Shown in pieces: positions 10,193 to 19,727 of a DNA stretch of 64,000 nt (positions are counted from its first letter, which is position 1; every line of letters begins with the position of its first letter). The position numbers were made by a program, and so were the translations under genes. Below the pieces are notes generated by a model. That model saw nothing but the letters and a program-made list of their open reading frames with translations. It was not told the origin of the DNA and ran no database searches. The stretch is taken from contig NZ_OY776576.1 of NCBI RefSeq assembly GCF_963675815.1, positions 186,001 through 250,000 on the forward strand. Reading direction: 5' to 3'. The DNA is from an uncultured Desulfuromusa sp. GTDB taxonomy: Bacteria > Desulfobacterota > Desulfuromonadia > Desulfuromonadales > Geopsychrobacteraceae.

Positions 10193-12883
10193 CTATTTTC
10201 CACAGCATTTTTTATATTTTTGGCCACTGCCGCAGGGACAAGGATCGTTGCGGCCAACTTTGTCTTCATCCCGAATTGTTGGTTTTCTGGTCTGCTCTTC
10301 TCCATCGACGCGATTCATCTGAATTTTCTGTTGTCGCTGCCGTGCTTCCAGTTTCTCAACATCTTCCTCTCGCGCCAACTGGATACGGAAAATCTTCTGT
10401 AAAACTTCCTCTCGAACTCGCCCCATCATTTCCATGAAGAGAGCATAGGCTTCCCGCTTGTACTCTTCTTTGGGATTTTTCTGCCCATAACCGCGCAGCC
10501 CAATGCCCTCTTTTAAATAATCAACCGAAAGCAGATGGTCTTTCCACTGAGCATCAATTGTCTGCAACAACAATATGCGCATCAAATGTTCCATAATCGG
10601 AGTCGTAAACTCTTCTTCCTTCTCTTGCAGGCGACTTTCCGCTTGATTAATCAGCAGAGCCTCCAGTTCGTCGCGTTTGACACTGGCCGGATCCACTGCG
10701 CTTAGATCGGGAGAAAAGTTAAACTGATTCAAAAAATCGCTTGCCAGGCGGGTCCAGTCCCAGTCCGCTGATGCTCCTCTTTCCGGACAGAACGTCCCGA
10801 TCATATCTGCAACAGTATCAGCAATGATTCCCTTGAAAGTATCCTGAAGCTGTTCTCCACCAAGAACTTCACGCCGTTGGGTATAAATAACATCCCGCTG
10901 ACGGTTCATGACATCATCATACTCAATAAGATGCTTACGAATATCGAAGTTATGTCCTTCAACTTTTTTCTGCGCATTCTCTATCGCTTTACTGATAATC
11001 CCGTGTTCAATTGGTTCTCCTTCCGGAATCTTCAGTTTGTCCATCACGAATGCAACTCGCTGCGAACCGAAAATGCGGAGCAGATCATCTTCAAGGCTGA
11101 GATAAAAATGACTTTTCCCGGGATCTCCCTGACGGCCGGAACGTCCACGCAGCTGATTATCTATCCGCCGGGATTCATGCCGTTCGGTTCCCAGGATATA
11201 AAGACCGCCGGCATCAAGAACATCCTGTCGCTCAGCTCTACAGCGTTCTTCAAATTGGGGGACCAGTTCATTGAAACGAGCTTCAGGATCTTCGGCCCCT
11301 ACAGCTTCAGCGCGAGCCATCATTTCCGGATTGCCGCCAAGGACAATGTCGGTCCCGCGGCCGGCCATATTGGTGGCAATTGTTACAGCGCCTTTGCTCC
11401 CTGCCTGCGCGACAATATAAGCTTCACGCTCATGTTGCTTGGCATTGAGAACATGATGAGGAACGCCACGCTTTTTAAGTAAACTCGACAGAATTTCCGA
11501 TTTATCAATCGTAATTGTGCCAACAAGCACCGGCTGGCCGTTTTTGTGACATGTTACAATGTCTTCGATCAGCGCAAGGAATTTTTCCTTTTCGGTCTTA
11601 TAGATAACATCCGCTTTATCTATTCGCTGCATGGGGCGATTGGTCGGAATGACCACCACATCAAGACCATAGATTTCGTTAAACTCAACGGCTTCCGTTT
11701 CAGCGGTACCGGTCATCCCTGCCAGTTTTTCATACATGCGAAAATAGTTCTGAAAGGTAATTGTCGCCAACGTTTGATTCTCACTGGCAATTTTCACCCC
11801 CTCTTTCGCTTCTACGGCTTGATGTAAACCATCACTCCAGCGCCGCCCCGGCATCAATCGACCGGTAAATTCATCAACGATCTGAACTTCACCCTCCTGG
11901 ACGACATAATCAACATCTCTCTTAAATAACGCATGAGCTTTCAATGCCTGATTGACATGATGCAGGATCTCAATATTTTGAGGCTCATATAAATTCTCCA
12001 CATGCAACAGCTTTTCTACCTTGGCAACACCTTCCTCAGTTAAAGCTGCCGACTTGGCCTTTTCATCGACGGTAAATTCACCCGTGTGTTTTTTTGTCGT
12101 CTGACCAATCTTCCCGTCCCGTTCTTCAATGACCTCCCCTTTTTTCAGCCTGGGGATAATTTGATCAACTTTGACATAGAGGTCACTGGACGATTCGCTT
12201 GGTCCTGAAATAATTAACGGGGTCCTGGCCTCATCAATGAGAATGGAATCGACCTCATCGACGATTGCATAGTGAAGATCTCTCTGGACGTAATCATCCA
12301 GATCAAATTTCATGTTGTCACGCAAGTAATCAAAGCCAAATTCGTTATTGGTTCCATAGGTAATATCTGCAGCATAAGCGGCTTTACGCTGTACATCATT
12401 CAACCCGTGAACAATGCAATCGACCGTTAAACCAAGAAACCGATAAACGTTCCCCATCCACTCAGCATCACGTTTTGCCAGGTAATCATTGACGGTAACA
12501 ACATGAACGCCCTTACCGGTCAATGCATTAAGATAGATCGGCAAGGTCGCCATCAGGGTTTTCCCCTCACCGGTTTTCATCTCAGCAATCTTCCCGCCAT
12601 TCAGCACCATTCCACCTATCAACTGCACATCAAAGGGTCGCAATCCGAGAACCCGCTTACTCGCTTCACGCACAACTGAAAAAGCTTCAGGAAGTAATTG
12701 CTCCAGAGTTTCACCAGCTGTCAATCGTTTACGAAACTCTTCGGTTTTTGCCTGTAATTGCTCGTCATTGAGGCTTTCAAAATCAGCCTCAAGAGAATTA
12801 ATCTTTTCAACCAGCGGCTGCAATTTTTTAAGATCACGGTCATTCTTGCTGCCGACAACTTTTTTTATTAATTTACCAATCAT
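10193..12883 (-). CDS. secA: Preprotein translocase ATPase SecA
   Basis: 896-residue motor of the Sec export pathway. Seen: Walker A EMKTGEGKTLMA, the DEAD-type Walker B VDEVDSILIDEARTP, the preprotein cross-linking region, NMAGRGTDIVLGGNPE and the helicase II motif QLRGRSGRQGDPG. The C-terminal zinc-binding SEC-C motif is GRNDPCPCGSGQKYKKCCGK, which contacts SecB and phospholipid. I chose the ATG at 12883 (MIGKLIKKVVGSKNDRD) over upstream in-frame starts because GGAG lies 11 bases before it and this is the usual SecA opening. The downstream kinase gene follows within 15 bases. The length is normal for the family. Confidence 0.98.
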   Translation of the reverse strand: MIGKLIKKVVGSKNDRDLKKLQPLVEKINSLEADFESLNDEQLQAKTEEFRKRLTAGETLEQLLPEAFSVVREASKRVLGLRPFDVQLIGGMVLNGGKIAEMKTGEGKTLMATLPIYLNALTGKGVHVVTVNDYLAKRDAEWMGNVYRFLGLTVDCIVHGLNDVQRKAAYAADITYGTNNEFGFDYLRDNMKFDLDDYVQRDLHYAIVDEVDSILIDEARTPLIISGPSESSSDLYVKVDQIIPRLKKGEVIEERDGKIGQTTKKHTGEFTVDEKAKSAALTEEGVAKVEKLLHVENLYEPQNIEILHHVNQALKAHALFKRDVDYVVQEGEVQIVDEFTGRLMPGRRWSDGLHQAVEAKEGVKIASENQTLATITFQNYFRMYEKLAGMTGTAETEAVEFNEIYGLDVVVIPTNRPMQRIDKADVIYKTEKEKFLALIEDIVTCHKNGQPVLVGTITIDKSEILSSLLKKRGVPHHVLNAKQHEREAYIVAQAGSKGAVTIATNMAGRGTDIVLGGNPEMMARAEAVGAEDPEARFNELVPQFEERCRAERQDVLDAGGLYILGTERHESRRIDNQLRGRSGRQGDPGKSHFYLSLEDDLLRIFGSQRVAFVMDKLKIPEGEPIEHGIISKAIENAQKKVEGHNFDIRKHLIEYDDVMNRQRDVIYTQRREVLGGEQLQDTFKGIIADTVADMIGTFCPERGASADWDWTRLASDFLNQFNFSPDLSAVDPASVKRDELEALLINQAESRLQEKEEEFTTPIMEHLMRILLLQTIDAQWKDHLLSVDYLKEGIGLRGYGQKNPKEEYKREAYALFMEMMGRVREEVLQKIFRIQLAREEDVEKLEARQRQQKIQMNRVDGEEQTRKPTIRDEDKVGRNDPCPCGSGQKYKKCCGK

Positions 12884-13109
12884 TACAAAAAGTACTCCGG
12901 AAACCCCCATCAACGAAAAAAGTGACAGAGATCATCATTTAAAATTTAAAAGATATGGATTGAGGCCCGATAATGAATCCATCGTAAACGTTAAATACAA
13001 CGGCAATAATCGACGGCATAGTAGCACAGAGAAAGAAGCTCTCACAAGTATTTAAGAAAGGGCAAAACGTTGGAATTTTCAGAAGTTGTAGAACTACAGA
13101 CAGGAATAA

Positions 13110-13976
13110 TTAAAGGGTTTTACGCGGGTCGATCGGGACCCCGTTCAAGCGGAGTTCATAGTGGAGATGTGAGCCGGTTGACCGACCCGTGTTACCGACT
13201 TGAGAAATCACATCACCACGTTTGATACGTTGCCCGGCTTTAACAAGAACTTTCGAATTATGAGCAAAAATAGTACGATAGCCGTAACCATGGTCGATGA
13301 TAACCATCTTCCCGTAATCTGGAGAATACTTGACACGAGAAACGATTCCATCTGCCGTTGCCGTAACAGGGGTACCGGTATTTGCTGCAATATCCAACCC
13401 CTCATGCATAACCCTCCTGCCGGTAAAAGGAGATTTCCGCATCCCGAAATAAGAAGTCAACCAACCTTTGGTTGGCCAGCCTTTGGGAGTGGCACGGCTC
13501 AGTGAAACCTGATCATTTAAAAGATTACGCACCCCTTCCTGACTTTGACGACGTAACTCTATGGCAACCTGAAGCTTGTTGATTTGACGTTGAATTTCAT
13601 CAACATCATCATTGACTTCAAGCTCCTGAATCCCACCAATAGCGACAGGAACATCTTCGGGTAAAGATTCCAGATCGGCTAACTGCCTGACCCGAGCCTC
13701 CGACTCAGCAAGATCATCCATTTGCTGATGAACCTCTTTTAAATCTGCAGTGAGGGACAATAAAGTCTGATGTTGCTCAATGGTCGACACCCGAAGGCGC
13801 TGCAATTCAGCATAATCAATTTTAAAATTAAAGTATTTGTAGGCAAAGAACGCAGAAAGTCCAACAACAACAAGGCTACAGCAAATCGCAAACTTAACGA
13901 ATCCACTGCGAAGGCGGAAACTGCTGACCTTACTTCCCCCCTCAGGGATGACTATAATCGAGAAACGCTTTGCCAA
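13110..13976 (-). CDS. Membrane-anchored M23 (LytM-type) peptidase
   Basis: 288 residues. A short basic N-terminus is followed by one membrane segment (FVKFAICCSLVVVGLSAFFA) and a coiled-coil stretch over about residues 50-160. The C-terminal M23 domain carries zinc ligands in MHEGLDIAANTGTP (His and Asp) and HLHYELR (HxH motif), so it should be an active peptidoglycan endopeptidase. I read the start as TTG at 13976 (MAKRFSIIVIPEG): GAGGAG stands 9 bases before it, and KRFSIIVIPE is the common opening of this family. The longer reading from 14009 includes the ribosome site in its coding sequence. The gene lies upstream of secA with a 225-base gap. Confidence 0.85.
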   Translation of the reverse strand: MAKRFSIIVIPEGGSKVSSFRLRSGFVKFAICCSLVVVGLSAFFAYKYFNFKIDYAELQRLRVSTIEQHQTLLSLTADLKEVHQQMDDLAESEARVRQLADLESLPEDVPVAIGGIQELEVNDDVDEIQRQINKLQVAIELRRQSQEGVRNLLNDQVSLSRATPKGWPTKGWLTSYFGMRKSPFTGRRVMHEGLDIAANTGTPVTATADGIVSRVKYSPDYGKMVIIDHGYGYRTIFAHNSKVLVKAGQRIKRGDVISQVGNTGRSTGSHLHYELRLNGVPIDPRKTL

Positions 13977-14118
13977 AACAACAAACTCCTCAAAAACGCT
14001 TACATACAAAACTCAACCACAAAAAAGATTATGTTAGACTAATAACATAATTCTAAGCTTTTTCCAACATTTTTATGATCAAGGCAAACCGGCTAGGCCC
14101 AGAGCTCGAGGGAACATA

Positions 14119-15795
14119 TCAGTCAACGACCAGAGCCCGGGAACTTTCAATCAGTTCACGCGCATGGACAAAGGTTTGTGATCCAACTTGAGAACCACTC
14201 AACATTCTGGCCATTTCCGCAATTCTAGCCTCCGTGTCCAACAATAACAAGCTTGTCGTTGTCCGCCCATTTTTTTCTTCTTTTGCGACCCGATAGTGAT
14301 GATCTGCAAACGCGGCCACCTGGGGTAAATGGGTCACACAAAGAACTTGAAAGTCCTTTCCGAGTCTGCTGATTTTTTCACCCACTGTTGTTGCTGCTTC
14401 ACCACCAATCCCGGCATCAACTTCATCAAAAATCAATGTTCTGATGCCATCACCTTCCGGAATGCTCCGCTTCAGAGCCAGCATAATCCGTGACAATTCT
14501 CCTCCTGATGCAATTTTAGCAAGAGGCTGAGCCTGCTCTCCCGGATTCGCTGCCAAGTAAAATTCCCCACGTTCCAAGCCATCCTGCGCCGGTTCGTCCA
14601 GAGCGAAAAAGCGGATCACAAAATTGGCCCGGGCCATTGCCAAGTCTGCAAGCTCTTGCTCAACTTTGGCAGAAAGTTCAATCCCGGCCTTTTCACGCTG
14701 TGAACTCAGATCCTGGCCTGCAGCAAGCAGCAACTCATTTTGGGCCTGCAGTTGCTGCTGCAGACGCTCACGCCGTCCCTCGATATCGCTCAAATCACCG
14801 AGTTCTAAAGTGATCTGGTCAAGGTATTCCAGCAGTGCTGAAATTGTCGGCGCATATTTCATTTTTAAAGCGGATAATAGGGCAAGCCGATCTTCAACCT
14901 GCTGCTGCCGTTGTGGTTCAAATTCGAGTTTTTCAGCATATTCCCGTAATTCTACTGCAATATCTTCCAGACTATACAAATTCGTCTGTAACGATTTTGC
15001 CAAAGAACCGAGATGGGGGTCAATACTCTCCAGAGCTTCAAGTTGTCCGGCAACAACCGCAATCTTCTCGCAAACCGCATCCTGTCCGGCATAAAGATGT
15101 TCGTACCCGCTTGTGGTCGCTGCAGTTAACTTTCCTGCATGCCTGAGGAGAGCACGTTCCTGCTCCAGCTCATCATCCTCACCAGGCTGCAACTGGGCAT
15201 TGAGAAGTTCCTGCTGCTGAAAACTGAGCATGTCCAGCCGTTGTCGGCGCTCTCGTTCAGCAAGATTTAGGTTGTTTAATTCGTTTTTCAGGGTTTGGTA
15301 TGCAGTGAACGCTGAACGATAAACCTGTAAAGGTTTTTCCAGACCGGCAAAAAAATCCAGTAATTGTAAATGTGTTTCACTGCGCTGCAAATTCTGATGT
15401 TCATGTTGGCCATAAATATTGACCAGACCACTGACAAATTCACGTAATTGCGCCAGAGACACAGGAGACCCATTCATAAAAATCCGATTTTTCCCTGAGC
15501 GTGAGATCATCCGGCGGACCAACAGCTCACTGCTGTCATCCAATCCCGCATCGGTCAACTTCGTTCTTAAATGAGGGACGGCAGTAAGGTCAAAAATCGC
15601 CTCGACAGAGGCTTCTTCCTCACCGGTTCTGATAATCTCACCCCGTGCCCGCCCCCCGAGAAGGAGATTGACGGCATCGACAATAATAGACTTTCCAGCA
15701 CCGGTTTCCCCTGTCAGAACATTGAAACCACTATTGAATGTGGTGTGCAGATTTTCAATGATGGCAAAATTTTTAATGATGAGATCAGTCAGCAT
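14119..15795 (-). CDS. recN: DNA repair protein RecN
   Basis: 558-residue SMC-like ATPase used in double-strand break repair. The N-terminal Walker A is GETGAGKSIIVDAV. Long central coiled-coil arms (about residues 160-340) surround a short hinge. The C-terminal ABC signature is LASGGELSRIMLALK and the Walker B is RTLIFDEVDAGIGGEAA, followed by VTHLPQVAAFADHH. Length and order match the family. The gene follows nadK by 8 bases on the same strand, so nadK-recN is probably one transcript, an arrangement seen in many bacteria. The chosen ATG at 15795 gives the standard MLTDLIIKNFAIIENL opening. Confidence 0.97.
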   Translation of the reverse strand: MLTDLIIKNFAIIENLHTTFNSGFNVLTGETGAGKSIIVDAVNLLLGGRARGEIIRTGEEEASVEAIFDLTAVPHLRTKLTDAGLDDSSELLVRRMISRSGKNRIFMNGSPVSLAQLREFVSGLVNIYGQHEHQNLQRSETHLQLLDFFAGLEKPLQVYRSAFTAYQTLKNELNNLNLAERERRQRLDMLSFQQQELLNAQLQPGEDDELEQERALLRHAGKLTAATTSGYEHLYAGQDAVCEKIAVVAGQLEALESIDPHLGSLAKSLQTNLYSLEDIAVELREYAEKLEFEPQRQQQVEDRLALLSALKMKYAPTISALLEYLDQITLELGDLSDIEGRRERLQQQLQAQNELLLAAGQDLSSQREKAGIELSAKVEQELADLAMARANFVIRFFALDEPAQDGLERGEFYLAANPGEQAQPLAKIASGGELSRIMLALKRSIPEGDGIRTLIFDEVDAGIGGEAATTVGEKISRLGKDFQVLCVTHLPQVAAFADHHYRVAKEEKNGRTTTSLLLLDTEARIAEMARMLSGSQVGSQTFVHARELIESSRALVVD

Positions 15796-15803
15796 AGCCC
15801 TGC

Positions 15804-16661
15804 TTAACGCTCTCCCCAGCTCAGTTTTGTCCGCAATATTTCAAAGTAATCTTTACTTGGACTGCTGACCAACCGCGTGCGTGATTCAGAGCGACGCACC
15901 TCCACCCTATCACCGGGAAACAGTTTACGACCCACCTGGCCATCAGCAGTAAAGAAAACCACATCGTCTTCAAACTTGACATCAATTTCAATCACTGACC
16001 GGCTCCAGACCATGATCGGTCGGTTCGTCAACATATGCGGGCAGATCGGGGAAATGAGCAAACTGTTGATGTCGGGGTATATAATCGGGCCCCCTGCAGC
16101 CAGATTGTAACCAGTCGAACCGGTAGGAGTCGAGACGATCAGACCATCAGCCTTGTAGCTGGTCAGATAACGACCATCGACATAGGTTTCCATGTCAATA
16201 ATCCTGGCTAGCGCCCCTTTGTTAATCACAATATCGTTAACCACGGTAAACTGCCCAATCACATTACCGTTTCTATGGATCAGGGCATCAATCATCATCC
16301 GGTCAGAGACCTTATAATCACCCGCTATCAAGCGTTCCAGCATTTCGGGGAGTTCATCGCAGGTAATCTCGGTTAAAAACCCCAGCTGGCCAAGATTCAC
16401 ACCGACAATAGGAACATTATTCTCGCCAATCAGACGGGCAACTGAAATCAGAGTTCCATCACCACCGAGGACAATAATCAGATCGACAAGAGGTGGAATT
16501 TCTTCCCCGGAATAGCCGTTCACCTTCCCTATTTGCTCAGCCAGACTATCTTCGAGAAGTACCTCAATACCCTCGGCCTTGAATCGCTTGCAGATATCTG
16601 CCGAGATAATTTCAACGTCGGGGTGATTTTTTTTTGCGTAAATACCAACTTTTTTCAGCAT
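15804..16661 (-). CDS. nadK: NAD kinase
   Basis: 285-residue enzyme that phosphorylates NAD to NADP. Catalytic GGDGT is seen in IIVLGGDGTLISVARL; NDIVINKGALARIIDME and PTGSTGYNLAAGGPIIYPDI are the other family motifs. I chose the ATG at 16661 (MLKKVGIYAKKNHPD) over the in-frame start at 16715, because GGTGG precedes it closely and the shorter protein has the normal N-terminus. The gene is divergent from rarA across about 150 bases and is followed by recN. Confidence 0.96.
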   Translation of the reverse strand: MLKKVGIYAKKNHPDVEIISADICKRFKAEGIEVLLEDSLAEQIGKVNGYSGEEIPPLVDLIIVLGGDGTLISVARLIGENNVPIVGVNLGQLGFLTEITCDELPEMLERLIAGDYKVSDRMMIDALIHRNGNVIGQFTVVNDIVINKGALARIIDMETYVDGRYLTSYKADGLIVSTPTGSTGYNLAAGGPIIYPDINSLLISPICPHMLTNRPIMVWSRSVIEIDVKFEDDVVFFTADGQVGRKLFPGDRVEVRRSESRTRLVSSPSKDYFEILRTKLSWGER

Positions 16662-16811
16662 CAATCCACCATGAAAAGACTTATGGGTAAAATGGTTGTA
16701 AAAGACTGCTGACAATTATCACAAACTCTGTGCGAAAGTCTATCTCATAGGAAGTTGTTGTTCACTCAGGCGGCGTGTTACATTGGCGGCAATTATTATT
16801 CCGGAGCGACC

Positions 16812-18128
16812 ATGGATCTCTTTGAACAATCTGCTCAAAACAATAGCAATACCCCGCTGGCAGAACGACTACGCCCCCAGGAATTAAATGACGTTGTGGG
16901 GCAACAACACCTGTTGGGAGAGGGAAAACTCCTGCGCCGACTGATTGAAACAGATCAATTAACATCGATTATATTCTGGGGGCCTCCCGGCACAGGAAAA
17001 ACCACTCTTGGCAGGGTCATTGCCAACTGCACCAGAAGTCGTTTCGTTTTCTTTTCAGCGGTTCTCGGCAGCATCAAAGAGGTCAGGGAGATTGTTGCAG
17101 AAGCAAAGCAGCAACGGGCCTATCATGCTCGCAAAACCCTGCTCTTTGTCGATGAAATTCATCGTTTCAACAAAGCCCAGCAGGATGCGTTCCTCCCTTC
17201 GGTCGAAAACGGTGACATCACCCTGATCGGAGCAACCACCGAAAACCCCAGTTTTGAGGTTAATTCTGCTCTTCTTTCCCGCTCCAGAGTGTTTGTTCTC
17301 GAACCTCTGAAGGAAGAAGACTTAAAAACGATCCTGCAACGGGCAATCTCATCTCAGCAAGGGTTAAATAAACCGGACCTTCAGGTTGAAGATGCTGCCC
17401 TCGATTTCCTTGCTGAACAGGCTGGTGGAGATGCGCGGATTGCCCTGGGTGCGCTTGAAGTTGCTGCTGCGATGATTCAGGATAATCTCGTTTCACTGGA
17501 AACCGCCCAGGAAGCGTTGCAAAAGAAGGCCATCCTTTACGATAAAGGGGGAGAAGAACACTACAACGTTATCTCCGCATTCATCAAAAGCATGCGTGGA
17601 TCTGACCCGGATGCAGCGTTATACTGGCTGGCACGAATGCTTGAAGCAGGCGAAGATCCACTGTTTCTGGTCCGACGAATGGTGGTTTTTGCCTCAGAAG
17701 ATATCGGCAATGCCGATCCACGCGCTCTGCAAATTGCTTTGGCGGTCCAGCAGGCTGTCCATTTTGTCGGTCTTCCGGAAGCGAGAATCAACCTGGCGCA
17801 AGGTGTCACCTATCTGGCAACAGCTCCGAAAAGTAACGCCAGTTACGTCGGCATAGGGGAAGCTCTGGCCGAAGTACGCAAATCAGGGGCACTGCCGGTT
17901 CCCAAACATATCCGCAATGCACCAACACAACTCATGAAACAACTGGATTACGGCAAAGGCTATAAGTATGCCCATAATTACCAGGATGGTTTTACAGAAC
18001 AAACCCATCTACCGGATCAGCTTGCGGGAAAATGTTTTTATCGATCTTCAAACCATGGCTATGAAAAAATAATTACAGAGAGAATGAACCACTTGCGCAA
18101 TAGATCCACAAAGGAAACCCCTGAGTGA
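16812..18128 (+). CDS. rarA: Replication-associated recombination AAA ATPase RarA (MgsA)
   Basis: 438-residue clamp-loader-related AAA ATPase that acts at stalled forks. Walker A is WGPPGTGKTTLGR, Walker B with the family-specific extension is LLFVDEIHRFNKAQQD, and sensor 1 is GATTENPSFEVN. The C-terminal oligomerisation domain contains GEEHYNVISAFIKSMRGSDPDAALYWLARM, partly quoted here as SAFIKSMRGSDPD. The start is ATG 16812 (MDLFEQSAQ), preceded by CCGGAG at 5 bases. An in-frame TTG at 16755 would add 19 unlikely residues. The stop overlaps the GTG start of the yidD-like gene. Confidence 0.96.
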   Translation: MDLFEQSAQNNSNTPLAERLRPQELNDVVGQQHLLGEGKLLRRLIETDQLTSIIFWGPPGTGKTTLGRVIANCTRSRFVFFSAVLGSIKEVREIVAEAKQQRAYHARKTLLFVDEIHRFNKAQQDAFLPSVENGDITLIGATTENPSFEVNSALLSRSRVFVLEPLKEEDLKTILQRAISSQQGLNKPDLQVEDAALDFLAEQAGGDARIALGALEVAAAMIQDNLVSLETAQEALQKKAILYDKGGEEHYNVISAFIKSMRGSDPDAALYWLARMLEAGEDPLFLVRRMVVFASEDIGNADPRALQIALAVQQAVHFVGLPEARINLAQGVTYLATAPKSNASYVGIGEALAEVRKSGALPVPKHIRNAPTQLMKQLDYGKGYKYAHNYQDGFTEQTHLPDQLAGKCFYRSSNHGYEKIITERMNHLRNRSTKETPE

Positions 18129-18520
18129 AACGTGTTTACGGCATATTAATCTTGTTGCTGTCTCTACACGCAGCACCTGCACGCGCTGACAATTGGGACC
18201 CTTGGCAGGTCAACGAACCAGCCACAGAGAAACATTCAGCACATTCAACAGATAACTCGATCCTTCAAACAACTGTCCAGCTGTTTCAGAAATACATATC
18301 CCCGGTAGATGGACAACGCTGTGCCATGTATCCCACGTGTTCTGCTTACGCTCTTCAGGCGCTTCGCAAGCATGGCCCCCTTATTGGCGTTTTTATGACT
18401 GTCGATCGGCTCTATCATGAGGGTGATCCGATCGAACAGCTGCATCCCATCAATAAATGGGGCTACATCAGGTTTTATGACCCACTGGAGAACAATGATT
18501 TCTGGCTGAAAACGGATTGA
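18125..18520 (+). CDS. yidD: YidD-family protein with signal peptide
   Basis: 131 residues starting at GTG 18125, which overlaps the rarA stop as GTGA, so translation is coupled. The YidD core is clear: LFQKYISPVDGQRCAMYPTC, then SAYALQALRKHG. The conserved cysteines of this small amphipathic family, which is implicated in membrane protein insertion with YidC, are retained. Unlike the usual 70-85 residue YidD, this copy has an N-terminal signal peptide (VYGILILLLSLHAAPARA) and a linker, so the domain is probably exported or lipid-facing on the outer side. It is therefore a YidD paralogue of unsettled role and not necessarily the insertion factor itself. Confidence 0.8.
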   Translation: MKRVYGILILLLSLHAAPARADNWDPWQVNEPATEKHSAHSTDNSILQTTVQLFQKYISPVDGQRCAMYPTCSAYALQALRKHGPLIGVFMTVDRLYHEGDPIEQLHPINKWGYIRFYDPLENNDFWLKTD

Positions 18521-18597
18521 CAAACCAACCGGGAAACCAACGCCTTCTGCCAAAATTCATGATCAAATTGCCGATTGTTGCATGACTCTCTTCAAAT

Positions 18598-19626
18598 TCA
18601 CCATAAATCAATTTGTTGGCGAATCAGCTCACTGCCGGTGTTTTCACGCACCCAATGCAACAGATCTTGAGCACGCTGCGCCCTCATATTTTTCAACACC
18701 ACAACTGCATTTTTACGCAATTGCGTCACTCCAGCGTAGGACGTCGCATTATCTTTGATTGTCCGGCGAATTTCAGACGCGGGAGATTTGAGCAACCATT
18801 CAAGATCAATGGGGATTCGCATGTCAGCTTTGTCCGCAGGCGGACAAACCATGGTGCAGCTATCACAGCCGAACAGCCAATGCCCGATCGCCTGACCTTC
18901 TTTATGCGAAAGAGACCCTCGTTTTTCCATGGTCAAATAGCTGATGCACTTTCGCGCATCGATTGACTCGCTGGCTTTTATCGCCCCGGTCGGACAATTT
19001 GTCACACAAGCACGACAGGTCACACAATCAAAAGGCATCTGAGCTGTATGAATCACTTCCGGAAGCTCTGCTGCAACAAAAAGACAGCCGATAAAAAACC
19101 GGGTATTCCCACAACCTGATGCCCGAAGAAGACCGTTTTCACCGACCTCACCAAGTCCACCAATAGTGGCAAACAAGCGCTCATACACCGGGGCGGTATC
19201 AACAGCCGCTGTTGCATGAACATGATCACCTAACAGAATCATCAGGCGGGAAAGCATCCTTTGCCCCGTCGAATGATAATCGTTTCCTCTGGCATAAGCT
19301 GATATATATCCCAGCAGAGCATCGTTTGCAGGCTCAGGAAAAGGGTTAATTGCAGCAGAATCGCCCCAAAGATTACTGAAGGTGAGAACGATCACTGATT
19401 TCGCAAAGGGATAGGTTTTCCAGGGATTGGACTTTTCAGGAAGCATGCGTTCGAGATATTTCATCTCGCCGTGCATGCCGTTCTTTAGCCAGGCGGCGAC
19501 GCGCCCGTCATTTTCACCAATAGATCGCCGCAGTAACGGGTTATCCATCCGGAGACATGCCGCCGAATGGGCACCGATTTCACGCGATGTGGTTGCAAGC
19601 CACTCATTGAAGTTCTCCAGCTTCAT
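18598..19626 (-). CDS. queG: Epoxyqueuosine reductase QueG-like protein
   Basis: 342-residue cobalamin-dependent iron-sulfur enzyme that reduces epoxyqueuosine to queuosine in tRNA wobble positions. Two 4Fe-4S clusters are visible: CVTCRACVTNCPTGAI, and FGCDSCTMVCP with the linking Cys of DARKCISYLTMEKRG. TAPVYERLFATIGGLGEVGENG matches the family substrate/cofactor region. The length is slightly short compared with E. coli QueG (about 379), which has a C-terminal HEAT-like repeat that is reduced here. The gene is convergent with rarA-yidD and about 100 bases downstream of rodA on the same strand. Confidence 0.88.
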   Translation of the reverse strand: MKLENFNEWLATTSREIGAHSAACLRMDNPLLRRSIGENDGRVAAWLKNGMHGEMKYLERMLPEKSNPWKTYPFAKSVIVLTFSNLWGDSAAINPFPEPANDALLGYISAYARGNDYHSTGQRMLSRLMILLGDHVHATAAVDTAPVYERLFATIGGLGEVGENGLLRASGCGNTRFFIGCLFVAAELPEVIHTAQMPFDCVTCRACVTNCPTGAIKASESIDARKCISYLTMEKRGSLSHKEGQAIGHWLFGCDSCTMVCPPADKADMRIPIDLEWLLKSPASEIRRTIKDNATSYAGVTQLRKNAVVVLKNMRAQRAQDLLHWVRENTGSELIRQQIDLW

Positions 19627-19727
19627 TTCCCTTCATTCCCGCGTAAGATTGTTGAGATCAAGTCGTGGTGCTGCATCCTTGCGAAAAGCGCTGAACTTTA
19701 GCCAAAAGTCCCGACCGGCATCCGCTA

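Noticed and set aside
10877..11482. 201-codon plus-strand ORF
   Set aside because: It is antisense to the highly conserved helicase region of secA and resembles no family.
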